The translations under genes were made by a program, and so were the position numbers. A stretch of 64,000 bases of DNA, taken from contig DLHP01000029.1 in NCBI GenBank assembly GCA_002483285.1, positions 218,143-282,142 on the forward strand, written 5' to 3'. Within the stretch, counting starts at the first letter, position 1. Each line of letters starts with the position of its first letter. This document shows positions 8,547 through 17,561 of the stretch, one piece after another. The notes beneath the pieces were generated by a model that did not search any database, was not told the origin of the DNA, and saw only the letters and a list, made by a program, of their open reading frames with translations. Source of the DNA: Flavobacterium sp. UBA7665 (GTDB lineage: Bacteria > Bacteroidota > Bacteroidia > Flavobacteriales > Flavobacteriaceae).

Positions 8547-9801
8547 AATCCTGGAGAAAATATTTGGCTGGTGTTATCCCCTATTTAGCAAATGGCATAT
8601 TGGCGATACGGTTGCTTCTTACGCCAGTGTCGTGGTCAATATTGTAATATTGTCGCTTTTTGCGTATTGTATCTACTTGATTTTTAGGTTTGTATTGGTG
8701 ACCTTGATGGCGGTGATTGCCAAACGTACCAAAACCAAATTCGACGATTTACTGATTTCTAACAAAACCGCGAAATACATCGCCCACTTGATTCCATTGC
8801 TGTTTATCTACAAGTCGGTTCCGGTTATCCTCGAAGATTTTGTGTATTGGGAATCGGTCTTCGGGAAACTCGTGGGTGTGTACATCATCCTGCTGATATT
8901 GTGGATTGTACGCACCATTTTCAATGCGTTGCGCGACCACCTCAAACAAATCCCGGCTTATAGTGACAAGCCCATTGATAGTTACATCCAGATTATTATG
9001 ATTGTCCTTTGGATGATTGGCATAACGGTTATTATTTCTGAACTTTTCAATGTAAAAACCAATACTTTACTGGGAACTTTTGGAGCGGTGTCGGCCATTA
9101 TCATCCTTATTTTTAGGGATACGATCTTAGGATTTGTCGCCAGTGTACAGGTTTCGCTCAACGATATGGTTCGCATCGGCGACTGGATTACTTTTGATAA
9201 GTACGGTGCCGATGGCGATGTGATTGAGATCAACCTCGCCACAGTAAAAGTGCGCAATTTTGACAATACCACAACTACGATTCCAACCTACAGCATGATT
9301 TCTGATTCGTTCCGCAATTGGCGCGGCATGCTCAATTCAGACGGACGACGCATCAAACGCCACATCCTGATCAAAGCCAAAAGCATCCGATTTTTAGATG
9401 AAGCAGAGCTCGAGAAACTCAAAAAAATCCAGTTGATTGCTGCCTATATTGAAAATCGCCAGTCCGAGATCAATAAATTCAATGAACACCACCAAATTGA
9501 CAAATCTATTCCCATCAATGGTCGCAACATCACCAACTTTGGATTGTTCAGGAAATACATCACCCAGTATCTACAAAACTACCCAAGTTTAAACAAAGAC
9601 ATGATATTGCTTTGCAGGCAGTTACAGCCTACATCTCAAGGTATCCCTTTAGAAATCTACACCTTCACCAAAGACAAACGTTTTGAGAATTATGAGTACA
9701 TCATGTCAGACATATTCGATCATGTTTTTGCTGCGATCGTCTATTTTGACCTGGAGATCTTCGAGCTGCCATCCGAAGGAAAAACCGTTTATGAAAATTA
9801 G
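8539..9801 (+). CDS. MscS family mechanosensitive channel, YbdG type
   Basis: 420 aa, initiated by GTG 8539 overlapping the DUF3817 gene. Four to five N-terminal helices (about 20-180) are followed by the MscS pore helix and beta domain: LLGTFGAVSAIIILIFRDTILGF at about 178-200, then VQVSLNDMVRIGDWITF, a segment typical of YbdG-like channels. The cytosolic C-terminal part is extended, as in YbdG. It opens under membrane tension and releases solutes after osmotic downshock. About 190 nt of gene-free DNA follow before the OmpA-type gene. Confidence 0.88.
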   Translation: MHKILEKIFGWCYPLFSKWHIGDTVASYASVVVNIVILSLFAYCIYLIFRFVLVTLMAVIAKRTKTKFDDLLISNKTAKYIAHLIPLLFIYKSVPVILEDFVYWESVFGKLVGVYIILLILWIVRTIFNALRDHLKQIPAYSDKPIDSYIQIIMIVLWMIGITVIISELFNVKTNTLLGTFGAVSAIIILIFRDTILGFVASVQVSLNDMVRIGDWITFDKYGADGDVIEINLATVKVRNFDNTTTTIPTYSMISDSFRNWRGMLNSDGRRIKRHILIKAKSIRFLDEAELEKLKKIQLIAAYIENRQSEINKFNEHHQIDKSIPINGRNITNFGLFRKYITQYLQNYPSLNKDMILLCRQLQPTSQGIPLEIYTFTKDKRFENYEYIMSDIFDHVFAAIVYFDLEIFELPSEGKTVYEN

Positions 9802-9935
9802 TGCAGAATCGTTAATTTTCGGCGTATTTATTTATCAATCGACGGTTAAATTTTGAGATTGGCAATAGCGGCTGCAAATCGTTATTTTAGGGCGAAGTAA
9901 ATGGGCAAAAAATTAGAATTTTAAAAGTAAACTCC

Positions 9936-9943
9936 TATATTTG
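9936..9943 (+). promoter_or_regulatory. Candidate -7 element of the OmpA-type gene
   Basis: TATATTTG matches TAnnTTTG exactly and lies 53 nt upstream of ATG 9996. No clear TTG at -33. The leader would be about 47 nt. Confidence 0.45.
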
Positions 9944-9995
9944 CAAATTAAATGTTAATTTTCGGCTCAATAAAGTCAAAAACCTTACAATAATT

Positions 9996-11360
9996 ATGAA
10001 ACGAAGTTTACTGCTATTTTCCTTTGCCCTATTACCGTTCGCCAGTATCGCACAAAAAGAAGATTCAAAAGAAGCCGAAGATGTGGTAAGCAATGCCTTA
10101 TCATACAACAAGTGGACGATTGAATTGACTACCGGAAATGCCAAAGGAACCAAGCCTTTTTCCGATGGTTATTATTCAAGTAGGGCCGATACTTATTTGG
10201 GTAGTTTCAGGCTTAACAACTTCAGTATAGGTACAAGATACATGTTCAGCGCCAAATTCGGGCTTAAAGCCGATGTGAGCTACGACTTGTTCCAAAACAA
10301 CAAAAAGACCTTGAGTAAAACCTTTAAGATGGAGCAATACCGTCTTGGAGTCCAAGGCGTCGTAAATGCCTCAAGGCTTTTCAACATTCAGGAACCACTC
10401 GGGAGATTGGGCTTTTTGATTCATGCGGGTGTGGTAGTTGCACAAGCGACGCCAAAGTTCGATACCGTGCCTGACATGAGTCTTCCGCTCAAATCTTCGA
10501 ATGCCAATTACAACAAGGGAGAATTGAATGGCGGTGTAATTTTTGGTATTTCGCCAGAGTTTAGGGTTGCTAAGAAATTCTCAATCATCGGTGATTTCAG
10601 TACTATTGCCAATTTCAGACAGCACTACGCCTGGGACGGACACAACTCTGATGACGCCAACAACTTGTCAGGACAGATGATCATAATGTCGCTTGGACTT
10701 ACCTACTCGTTTGGTAAGGAAGAAATGCACGGTGACTGGGCAATCTTAGATGAAAACAAGCTTGAAGAAATCGAAGCACTCGACAAACGTATCGGAGACC
10801 TCGAATCTATGATGAACGATTCTGATAAAGACGGTGTACCAGATTACCTTGACGTAGAGAACAATTCTATCGCCGGAGTTGCCGTAGATACCAAAGGACG
10901 TATGGTAGACCTCAATAAAAACGGAATCCCAGACGAACTTGAAAAATATATGTCTGATACTTTCGTAGACAAATCAAAAGTGTCAGAAACGATTTCCCAG
11001 GCCAATTCCGACATGATCAAAAAACTGATCAACGAAGGTTACGTAACCACCTATTTCGATACGGCCAAAACCAAGCCAACCAACGTTTCTACAGAAGGTA
11101 TTGATTTCATGCTGACATACTTGAGAAACAATCCGTCAGCTACCATCGATATCGTCGGTCATGCCGATGAAATCGGGAAAAGCGCCTACAACGATAAGTT
11201 GGCCATTGAAAGGGCAAACAGTGTGAAGAACACCTTAATCAAAGCAGGTATTCCTGCCTCAAGGCTCAATGTGGTTTCACAAGGCGAAGACAGCTCGGTA
11301 GCTGTAGACTCACCCGAAGCCAGAAGACTCGTAAGAAGGGTTACTTTCAAAGTCAAATAA
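9996..11360 (+). CDS. OmpA family outer membrane protein with Ca-binding TSP3-like repeats
   Basis: 454 aa. Signal peptide at 1-19 (SIAQ cleavage region), an N-terminal beta-barrel-like domain to about residue 245, a linker with Asp-rich thrombospondin type 3-like repeats (DSDKDGVPDYLDVENN and DLNKNGIPDELE, about 268-315), then a C-terminal OmpA peptidoglycan-binding domain (about 345-454, with VGHADEIGKSAYND and LNVVSQGE). This is the standard build of abundant flavobacterial OmpA porin-like proteins that tie the outer membrane to peptidoglycan. It is monocistronic, with its own terminator immediately downstream. Confidence 0.9.
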   Translation: MKRSLLLFSFALLPFASIAQKEDSKEAEDVVSNALSYNKWTIELTTGNAKGTKPFSDGYYSSRADTYLGSFRLNNFSIGTRYMFSAKFGLKADVSYDLFQNNKKTLSKTFKMEQYRLGVQGVVNASRLFNIQEPLGRLGFLIHAGVVVAQATPKFDTVPDMSLPLKSSNANYNKGELNGGVIFGISPEFRVAKKFSIIGDFSTIANFRQHYAWDGHNSDDANNLSGQMIIMSLGLTYSFGKEEMHGDWAILDENKLEEIEALDKRIGDLESMMNDSDKDGVPDYLDVENNSIAGVAVDTKGRMVDLNKNGIPDELEKYMSDTFVDKSKVSETISQANSDMIKKLINEGYVTTYFDTAKTKPTNVSTEGIDFMLTYLRNNPSATIDIVGHADEIGKSAYNDKLAIERANSVKNTLIKAGIPASRLNVVSQGEDSSVAVDSPEARRLVRRVTFKVK

Positions 11361-11386
11361 TTAACAATCCATTATTGATAAGTATC

Positions 11387-11418
11387 AAAATCCGCTGTTT
11401 AAACGCAGCGGATTTTTT
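11387..11418 (+). terminator. Rho-independent terminator of the OmpA-type gene
   Basis: Stem TCCGCTG (11391-11397) pairs with CAGCGGA (11406-11412), extended by AAAA/TTTT, with an 8-nt loop and a run of eight T. Confidence 0.9.
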
Positions 11419-11434
11419 TTACCTTTAAAAGAAA

Positions 11435-11833
11435 ATGGATACCCGAAACCAATTCATTACAGATTTTCGCGGCGAAATGCTCGGAACTGTAACCGCACAA
11501 TCGTCTGCAGAAGAAGTTTTCCAGAACCAAACCCTACGCCCTATTTTAAAGTTGCAGAACGACTTGCTCGTAGAAGTCTTCAGGAATTATATTACCAAAA
11601 GCAAAACCGACTTCTTTCATTTCCCTGTCGAGAAGAAACTGCAGTTTATAGAAAACAGCATCCAGCGCGACATCAAGTTCCGCAACTCACTCAAAGGCAT
11701 TATTATCGGGCTTTTCACGGTTACCGAATATACCGAGTACATCCAGAATTCCTCTTCACTCAACAAACGCATGATGTCGATGCTCATCGAGCGGCTCAAA
11801 AACCAGGTGCAAATTTTTGAAACAGCGCTTTGA
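11435..11833 (+). CDS. Uncharacterised 132-aa helical protein
   Basis: Starts 16 nt after the OmpA terminator. Soluble and predominantly helical, with no signal peptide. Segments such as QNQTLRPILKLQNDLL and KLQFIENSIQRDIKFRNSLKG are amphipathic and recall small proteins conserved next to OmpA or biosynthesis genes in flavobacteria, but I cannot name a family. The region 11834-12006 after it holds no gene, only A/T-rich DNA with a TATTTTTG box at 11974-11981 that may be the -7 element for the next gene. Confidence 0.7.
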   Translation: MDTRNQFITDFRGEMLGTVTAQSSAEEVFQNQTLRPILKLQNDLLVEVFRNYITKSKTDFFHFPVEKKLQFIENSIQRDIKFRNSLKGIIIGLFTVTEYTEYIQNSSSLNKRMMSMLIERLKNQVQIFETAL

Positions 11834-12006
11834 GTTTAATGGTTTTATTGACAAACCGTTAATCCGTCAGCGTTATATAGGATTAAATTGCCTTTTCGTT
11901 AAATTTCGGGACAGTTTCTCTAAATTGTCATAATAGTGTGCGAAAACACCAATAAACGCGCGCGACTGTTGAATATTTTTGCTATAATTGTTTAAATATT
12001 TTTTTG

Positions 12007-12720
12007 ATGAAAGAGGAATACTTCAAGTGGCATTCGCCCAACCTGGGCCGTGAGACCGAGATGCTCGTTTTTGGCCACGCCGGATATCCGGTAATTGTGT
12101 TTCCAACCTCAATGGGAAGTTACCACGAAAACAAAGACCAAGGGCTAATCGGTGCTGCGCAGTGGTATATAGAACAGGGACTGATCCAGATTTTTTGCCC
12201 ATCGAGTATTGACAAGGACAGTTTCTATAACAAAAAGATACATCCCGTACACCGCATCCAAAACCATGTGTGGTATGACAAGATGATTTGCCATGAAATT
12301 GTAGAGCGCATTAAAAACAATACCGGTGCAGGGAAAGTCGCAGTGGCTGGTTGTAGCTTTGGCGGTTACCATGCGGCCAATTTTGCCTTCCGTCATCCGG
12401 GTTATGTAAGCCATATGTTCTCGATGAGCGGCGCGTTCGATATCAAGAGCTTTATGGACGGTTTCCACAATGAAGACGTTTACTTCAACAGTCCAGAAGA
12501 TTACCTGTACGGCCTCGAAGACCCTCAACTATGGAACATGGACATCGTATTGGGAACCTCCAACTGGGACATCTGCCTCGACGCCAATCTCAAGCTCAGC
12601 AAAGTGCTCAGCAATAAAGAGGTGTCGCATTGGTTAGACATCCGCCAGGACAGACAACACGATTGGCCGGTTTGGCGCGAGATGTTCCCGCATTATTTGT
12701 CGCGCATCAAGTTCTTTTAG
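12007..12720 (+). CDS. Esterase-like alpha/beta hydrolase
   Basis: 237 aa from ATG 12007 (the codon before is an in-frame TTG). Nucleophile elbow GCSFGG with S117 of the G-x-S-x-G type, and a late H218 (QHDW) that fits the catalytic His of the putative-esterase (PF00756-like) family. The N-terminus PVIVFPTSMGSYHENKDQGLI resembles the first strand and oxyanion region of that family. No signal peptide, so cytosolic. It opens a plus-strand run continuing with ATP-grasp, GCS2-like and amidotransferase genes, 27 nt before the next ATG. A role in releasing or processing the peptide-like product is inference. Confidence 0.8.
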   Translation: MKEEYFKWHSPNLGRETEMLVFGHAGYPVIVFPTSMGSYHENKDQGLIGAAQWYIEQGLIQIFCPSSIDKDSFYNKKIHPVHRIQNHVWYDKMICHEIVERIKNNTGAGKVAVAGCSFGGYHAANFAFRHPGYVSHMFSMSGAFDIKSFMDGFHNEDVYFNSPEDYLYGLEDPQLWNMDIVLGTSNWDICLDANLKLSKVLSNKEVSHWLDIRQDRQHDWPVWREMFPHYLSRIKFF

Positions 12721-12747
12721 AAATGCAACTATATAAATATCATACAC

Positions 12748-13695
12748 ATGAAGAAAATAGGAATCTTATTCGGAATGGAAGACACCTATCCGCAAGCGTT
12801 TATCGACCGTGTCAATTCAAAGAATGAAAAAGGGATTATTGCCGAAGCGGTTTCGATTGACAAAGTCGTCCAGAACAAAGGCGGTGAATATGCTGTGATT
12901 ATCGACCGGATTTCACAGGACGTGCCGTTTTACCGCGCCTACCTTAAAAATGCCGCATTGACCGGCACCAACGTCATCAACAACCCATTTTGGTGGAGTG
13001 CCGATGACAAGTTCTTCAACAACTGCCTCGCCGATACTTTGGGCGTGCCGTTGCCCAACACCGTGATTTTACCTTCGGCCGAACATCCTACCGACACGAC
13101 TTCTAAATCATTCCGAAACCTCAAATACCCGATGGATTGGGAAAGCATCTTTGATTACATCGGATTTCCTGCGTATATGAAACCTTATGCTGGCGGTGGC
13201 TGGAAGAATGTGTACCGACTCGAGAACAAGGAAGAGTTCTGGGAAAAACACCGCGAAACCGGGCAGCTCGTGATGCTGTTGCAGGAAGAAATCGTCTTTA
13301 CCGAATATTTCCGTGTGTATTGCCTTGGCGGAAAAACCGTACGCATCATGCCCTATGAACCAAGAAATCCACACCATTTGCGATATGTGGTCGATAATCC
13401 GACGAAAGATAAAAAGTTACTCGCGACTGTCAAGGATTACACGATCAAATTGTGCCAAGGCTTGGGTTACGATTTCAACACCGTAGAATTTGCCGTTCGG
13501 GACGGAATCCCTTATGCGATTGATTTTGGAAATCCGGCGCCCGATGCCGAACTGACTTCGGTAGGTGCCGAAAATTTTGAATGGGTCGTAGAGGAATCTG
13601 CAAAAATGGCGATTGCCGCCGCGAAGAAACACAAAGATGGAAAAATGAACCTGACTTGGGGAACCTTCATTAAAAATGCGGCTGCTCAAAAATAG
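12748..13695 (+). CDS. ATP-grasp ligase (RimK/GshB-like)
   Basis: 315 aa. ATP-grasp landmarks: IGFPAYMKPYAGGGWKNV (about 139-156) with the ATP-binding Lys, LLQEEIVFTEYFRV (about 173-186) hinge, and the metal site TVEFAVRDGIPYAIDFGNPAPD near 250-271. ATP-grasp enzymes join a carboxylate to an amine through an acyl-phosphate; the substrate is unknown. It stands between an esterase and a YbdK-type ligase on the same strand. The 200 nt downstream contain a dispersed repeat, so the following gene may have its own promoter. Confidence 0.85.
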   Translation: MKKIGILFGMEDTYPQAFIDRVNSKNEKGIIAEAVSIDKVVQNKGGEYAVIIDRISQDVPFYRAYLKNAALTGTNVINNPFWWSADDKFFNNCLADTLGVPLPNTVILPSAEHPTDTTSKSFRNLKYPMDWESIFDYIGFPAYMKPYAGGGWKNVYRLENKEEFWEKHRETGQLVMLLQEEIVFTEYFRVYCLGGKTVRIMPYEPRNPHHLRYVVDNPTKDKKLLATVKDYTIKLCQGLGYDFNTVEFAVRDGIPYAIDFGNPAPDAELTSVGAENFEWVVEESAKMAIAAAKKHKDGKMNLTWGTFIKNAAAQK

Positions 13696-13701
13696 ACTGC
13701 T

Positions 13702-13808
13702 GCCCTAGCCCGGATTGCAATGAAAATCCTTTTTTTAAAAGGATTGCCCAGAGCGCAGCGAAAGGAAATCTTTTTAAAAAGATTGTAATGGAAAGCCGGA
13801 ATAGCTCC
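13702..13808. repeat. Dispersed intergenic repeat, copy A
   Basis: Ends share conserved words with two other intergenic copies in this window (28971-29049 and 54671-54750): a left end CCCTAGCCCGGATTGCAATG and a right end GAAAGCCGGAATAGCTCC. The interior holds two small hairpins (AATCC/GGATT and AATCTTTTT/AAAAAGATT). It fills most of the gap between the ATP-grasp and GCS2-like genes. Confidence 0.75.
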
Positions 13809-13895
13809 AAAAAACTATAAAGAAATTATGCGATAAGTTGTGCGTTTGCTTTTTCTCAGGCACTCCACATCTCAGGCACTAAGGCACTTAAAACC

Positions 13896-15005
13896 ATGAA
13901 AGCAAAATTACCTGTTTTTACCCTCGGCGTTGAAGAGGAATACCAGATCATAGACCCCGAAACCCGTGACCTGCGGTCGCATTTGTCTAAAATCGTAGAC
14001 GGCGCCAAAATTAGCCTCAACGAACAGGTTAAGGCCGAAATGCACCAATCTGTGGTTGAAGTAGGTACCAATATCTGCCGCAACGTCAAAGAAGCCGCAA
14101 CCGATCTCAAGAATTTGAGAAGTAAAATCGTAGAGCTCGCCGCCAAACAAAACCTCGTGGTTGGCGGTGCAGGGACACACCCATTCTCTCGTTGGCAGGA
14201 CCAGCCCATCACCGACGATCCGCGGTACCACAATATTGTCAATGAACTACAGGATGCAGCGCGTTCTAATTTGATTTTTGGGATGCATTGCCACGTGGGA
14301 ATTGAGAATCGCGAAATCGGTCTGCAGCTCATGAACCAGGCGTGTTATTTCCTGCCACATATTTTTGCGTTGTCTACCAATTCGCCCTTTTGGGAAGGTC
14401 GCCAAACCGGATACAAGTCATTCCGCACCAAGGTTTTTGACAAATTCCCAAGGACAGGATTACCGGAATATTTTGATTCGGTAGGTGCTTACGACAATTA
14501 CCTCGAGACGTTGGTCAAGACCAATTGCATTGACAACCCTAAGAAAATCTGGTGGGATTTGCGGTTGCATCCGTTTTACGATACCATTGAGTTCCGCATT
14601 TGCGACATGAGCCTGACCATCGATGAAACCATGTGCATCGTGGCGATTATCCAGGCGATTGTAGCCAAATTGTACAAACTCACCAAACAGAACACGAGTT
14701 TCAATATTTACCGCATTGCGCTGATTAAGGAGAACAAGTTCCGCGCGGCGCGCTACGGAATAGACAACCACATGATCGATTTTGGCTTGCAGCGCGAAGT
14801 AGAAACCAAGATGCTGATTTGCGAATTGCTCGAGTTTATAGACGATGTCGTAGATGAGCTCGGCAGCCGCGAACACATTGACTATGTACACAAGATCATG
14901 GCCGAAGGCACTGGCGCCGACAAACAACTCGCGGTTTTTGAGCAGACCAATGATTTGACCCGCGTAGTGGATTTCATCACGTCTGAATTTACCAAAGGTT
15001 TGTAA
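13896..15005 (+). CDS. Carboxylate-amine ligase, GCS2/YbdK family
   Basis: 369 aa. Starts with LGVEEEYQIIDPETRDL (about 10-26), the signature of the glutamate-cysteine ligase family 2 (YbdK, COG2170); then MHQSVVEVGTNIC, GGAGTHPFSRW and MHCHVGI, all expected active-site segments of the glutamine-synthetase-like fold. These enzymes form gamma-glutamyl or related amide bonds using ATP. E. coli YbdK has weak gamma-glutamyl-cysteine ligase activity; the physiological substrate here is unknown. It lies between two ATP-grasp-type genes and an amidotransferase, which points to a multi-step amide-bond pathway rather than glutathione synthesis. Confidence 0.9.
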   Translation: MKAKLPVFTLGVEEEYQIIDPETRDLRSHLSKIVDGAKISLNEQVKAEMHQSVVEVGTNICRNVKEAATDLKNLRSKIVELAAKQNLVVGGAGTHPFSRWQDQPITDDPRYHNIVNELQDAARSNLIFGMHCHVGIENREIGLQLMNQACYFLPHIFALSTNSPFWEGRQTGYKSFRTKVFDKFPRTGLPEYFDSVGAYDNYLETLVKTNCIDNPKKIWWDLRLHPFYDTIEFRICDMSLTIDETMCIVAIIQAIVAKLYKLTKQNTSFNIYRIALIKENKFRAARYGIDNHMIDFGLQREVETKMLICELLEFIDDVVDELGSREHIDYVHKIMAEGTGADKQLAVFEQTNDLTRVVDFITSEFTKGL

Positions 15006-15016
15006 GAATATAGTTT

Positions 15017-15024
15017 TATATTTG
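15017..15024 (+). promoter_or_regulatory. Candidate -7 element before the amidotransferase gene
   Basis: TATATTTG matches the Bacteroidota consensus and would start transcription about 24 nt upstream of ATG 15054. The nearest TTG (15000-15002) is only 14 nt away, shorter than usual, so this may be a weak internal promoter of the cluster. Confidence 0.45.
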
Positions 15025-15053
15025 CGTTACCCTAACAAACAAAAACCCAAATC

Positions 15054-15884
15054 ATGACCGACGCCACTATAAGGATAGCGATTTTGGATATGTACAACGG
15101 CGAGCCCAACCAAGGCATGCGCTGTATTATTGACATCATCAACCGTTTCAACCATTTGGTCGAATTTAAGGTGTTTGACGTACGCCGCAACTGCGAACTG
15201 CCCGAAATCAAGAAATACGACATCTACATCTCTACCGGTGGACCGGGAAATCCGCTTGAAGGCGACGGCAACTGGGATCTCAAATATTACGCGTTTATCG
15301 ACGCCTTGTCACAATGGAACAAGGAAAACACGGTAAAGAAACATGTGTTGTTTATCTGCCACTCGTTCCAGATGGCGTGTAAACATTTCGGTCTGGCCGA
15401 AGTGACCAAAAGAAAAGACACCTCCTTTGGGGTAATGAAAGTGCATAAAACAGAAGATGGTTTTAACGATCCTTTGTACGACGGACTTCCTGATCCTTTT
15501 TACGCCGTGGATTCTCGCGATTACCAAGTGGTACAACCCAAATTGAGTATGTTCAGGAAGAAAGGCGCCAAGATTATCTCGCTCGAGAAAATCCGCGACC
15601 ATGTACAATATGAACGTGCGATTATGGCGGTGCGGTTTTCGGACTATTTCGTGGGTACGCAATTCCATCCAGAAGCCGACCCAATCAGTTACATCGCCAA
15701 CCTCAAGAACAAAGAGCGCCGCGAGAAGATCATTGAGATGAAAGGAAAAACCAAGTTTCGCGACATGCTTGAAGATTTGCTCGACGAGGATAAAATCTAC
15801 AAAACCAACGAAACAATCATCCCGAATTTCCTGAGGATTGCGATTAATGATTTGATGAAAACACGCAAGATGCTGTCTAATTAA
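15054..15884 (+). CDS. Class I glutamine amidotransferase-like protein
   Basis: 276 aa. Triad-type residues are visible: oxyanion strand TGGPGNP (61-67), nucleophile C102 in FICHSFQMAC, and H205/E207 in GTQFHPEAD. The nucleophile elbow is CHSFQ instead of the usual CxGxQ (Gly replaced by Ser). The family hydrolyses glutamine to ammonia or acts as a gamma-glutamyl hydrolase. No synthetase domain is fused, so it either supplies ammonia to a partner or cleaves gamma-glutamyl bonds made by the neighbouring ligases. It is 5 nt upstream of the next gene. Confidence 0.85.
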   Translation: MTDATIRIAILDMYNGEPNQGMRCIIDIINRFNHLVEFKVFDVRRNCELPEIKKYDIYISTGGPGNPLEGDGNWDLKYYAFIDALSQWNKENTVKKHVLFICHSFQMACKHFGLAEVTKRKDTSFGVMKVHKTEDGFNDPLYDGLPDPFYAVDSRDYQVVQPKLSMFRKKGAKIISLEKIRDHVQYERAIMAVRFSDYFVGTQFHPEADPISYIANLKNKERREKIIEMKGKTKFRDMLEDLLDEDKIYKTNETIIPNFLRIAINDLMKTRKMLSN

Positions 15885-15889
15885 TTGAA

Positions 15890-17080
15890 ATGATTAACAA
15901 ATACCGCGACTTATTCAACCAGCAGTTTACCCCTGAAAAATACGAAGCGTTCAAAAACGACATCGCTGCTGATTTCGATTACATGCCTACGTTCAGGATG
16001 GCAGAATCGCCATTTTTTATTTCCAGGGAACTCAAACAACAACTCATTGATGGTTGCCAGGATGTCATTGATCTCATCAAACGCGATGACTTTCTAAAAA
16101 TGACCGACAAGGCTTTGGAGCTCAATACCAAAGTCCCCAATGAAGATGCGCATACCACTTTCCTCGCGATTGATTTTGGGATTTGTGAGGAAGATGGCAA
16201 GATCGTCCCGAAACTGATTGAAGTGCAGGGTTTCCCGTCGTTATTCAATTACCAATCTGTGTTGTACGACAAGTTCAAAAAATATTATCCGTTTTTGGAA
16301 GAATTGACGCCTTTTATCAACGGTATTTCTCCTGCTGATTACTTGACCATCATCGACGATGCCATCCGCAACGGCCATCCGGCAGCAAACGTCATCCTGC
16401 TTGAAATTGAGCCCGAGAAACAAAATACCAAAATCGATTTTTACTACTGCCGGCGCGACCTTGGGATTCCAATCGTATGTGTAACCAACATTATAAAAAA
16501 AGGCAAAAAGTTATATTATAAAAACGAAACCGGCACCGAAATAGAAGTCAAGCGCATCTACAATCGTGTGATTTTCGATGAACTCGACGCGCGCAAAGAC
16601 CTTAACCTCGATTTCAGTTTCTCGGATGACCTTGATGTAGAATGGGCCGGACATCCCAATTGGTTTTTTAGGATTAGCAAGTACATCTTGCCCATGCTCA
16701 AAGGGCCGTATTTTATCGAGACGACTTTACTCAGCGACCTTACCGAAATTCCGCAGGATCTCGAAAATTACGTCCTCAAGCCACTGTTCTCGTTTTCGGG
16801 AAGCGGTGTAATTTTCCATGTCAAAAAAGAAGACATCGAAGCCGTCAAGGAAAAAGATTTGTACATCTTGCAAAAGAAAGTCAATTACATCCCAATCTTG
16901 CAATCGCCCGACGGCAAAGTCAAAGTAGAAGTTCGGGTACTTTGCGTCTGGAAAAAAGGCGACGATTCCCCTACCCTTTTGTGCAACCTTGCGCGATTGA
17001 GCCGCGGCGAAATGATTGGCGTGAAATTCAACAAGGATAAGGATTGGGTGGGTGGAAGTTTGGCGTTGTTCGAACGTTAA
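15890..17080 (+). CDS. Atypical ATP-grasp-like protein
   Basis: 396 aa, soluble. The C-terminal half carries ATP-grasp-like features: YVLKPLFSFSGSGVIFHV (about 296-313) with the Lys and Gly-rich loop, YILQKKVNYIPIL, KVEVRVLCVW and a final NLARLSRGEMIGV similar to the metal and substrate loop. The N-terminal half contains FLAIDFG and KLIEVQGFPSLF and is unlike ordinary ATP-grasps. Glutathionylspermidine synthase-type or other divergent amidoligases are possible comparisons. It is the last gene of the plus-strand set and converges on the minus-strand half of the cluster with a 14-nt gap. Confidence 0.7.
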   Translation: MINKYRDLFNQQFTPEKYEAFKNDIAADFDYMPTFRMAESPFFISRELKQQLIDGCQDVIDLIKRDDFLKMTDKALELNTKVPNEDAHTTFLAIDFGICEEDGKIVPKLIEVQGFPSLFNYQSVLYDKFKKYYPFLEELTPFINGISPADYLTIIDDAIRNGHPAANVILLEIEPEKQNTKIDFYYCRRDLGIPIVCVTNIIKKGKKLYYKNETGTEIEVKRIYNRVIFDELDARKDLNLDFSFSDDLDVEWAGHPNWFFRISKYILPMLKGPYFIETTLLSDLTEIPQDLENYVLKPLFSFSGSGVIFHVKKEDIEAVKEKDLYILQKKVNYIPILQSPDGKVKVEVRVLCVWKKGDDSPTLLCNLARLSRGEMIGVKFNKDKDWVGGSLALFER

Positions 17081-17094
17081 AAGACCAGTTAATG

Positions 17095-17550
17095 CTATTT
17101 TTCGAATGTGATAAAATGGAGCATGAACGCATCAAGGTCTTTGTTCTGCCTGGGTAATTTTGCAAATCCGAGATTTAGTATGAGCCCTTGCCCATTGATT
17201 TCTCCCGACGAAATGATGCGGTAGCGAATGCCTTCCTTACTTTTCAACTGATATAGTTTCCCAACAAAATCAACGCCTTGTGTCTTGAAATTGACACCCG
17301 AAATGAATCTGGCGTGCAAGTCGGTTTCTATCTGCTTGACCATCTGCTTGTGCACATTGTTTTCATAAAGAATCTTGGGAACCGCCACCCATTGCACCGA
17401 GAATTCAGGACTTTTCGCCTCAAACTCAGAAACCGTTTGGTAGTTTTCGGGCACTGAAATTGAAATTCCTGCAAAATTGAATGGTGTTTGCGCACAAAGG
17501 CCGGTGGAAACCATCAAAAAAACAATCACTAACAACTTTATTTTCATCAT
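17095..17550 (-). CDS. Uncharacterised exported protein
   Basis: 151 aa from ATG 17550; the frame reaches a TTG at 17559 that is unlikely to be used. Signal peptide about 1-20 (MKIKLLVIVFLMVSTGLCAQ). The mature part is beta-rich, with ISISVPENYQTV and GVNFKTQGVDFVGKLYQL. It starts 11 nt after the ATP-grasp gene and is the distal gene of that minus-strand operon. Function unknown; it could be a periplasmic factor related to the pathway. Confidence 0.7.
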   Translation of the reverse strand: MMKIKLLVIVFLMVSTGLCAQTPFNFAGISISVPENYQTVSEFEAKSPEFSVQWVAVPKILYENNVHKQMVKQIETDLHARFISGVNFKTQGVDFVGKLYQLKSKEGIRYRIISSGEINGQGLILNLGFAKLPRQNKDLDAFMLHFITFEK

Positions 17551-17561
17551 TGCAATCAATT

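Noticed and set aside
11968..11990. TTGAAT...TATAAT-like sequence upstream of the esterase gene, resembling a proteobacterial sigma-70 promoter
   Set aside because: Spacing is far too short and Bacteroidota housekeeping promoters use TTG / TAnnTTTG instead; the TATTTTTG box there is a better candidate.
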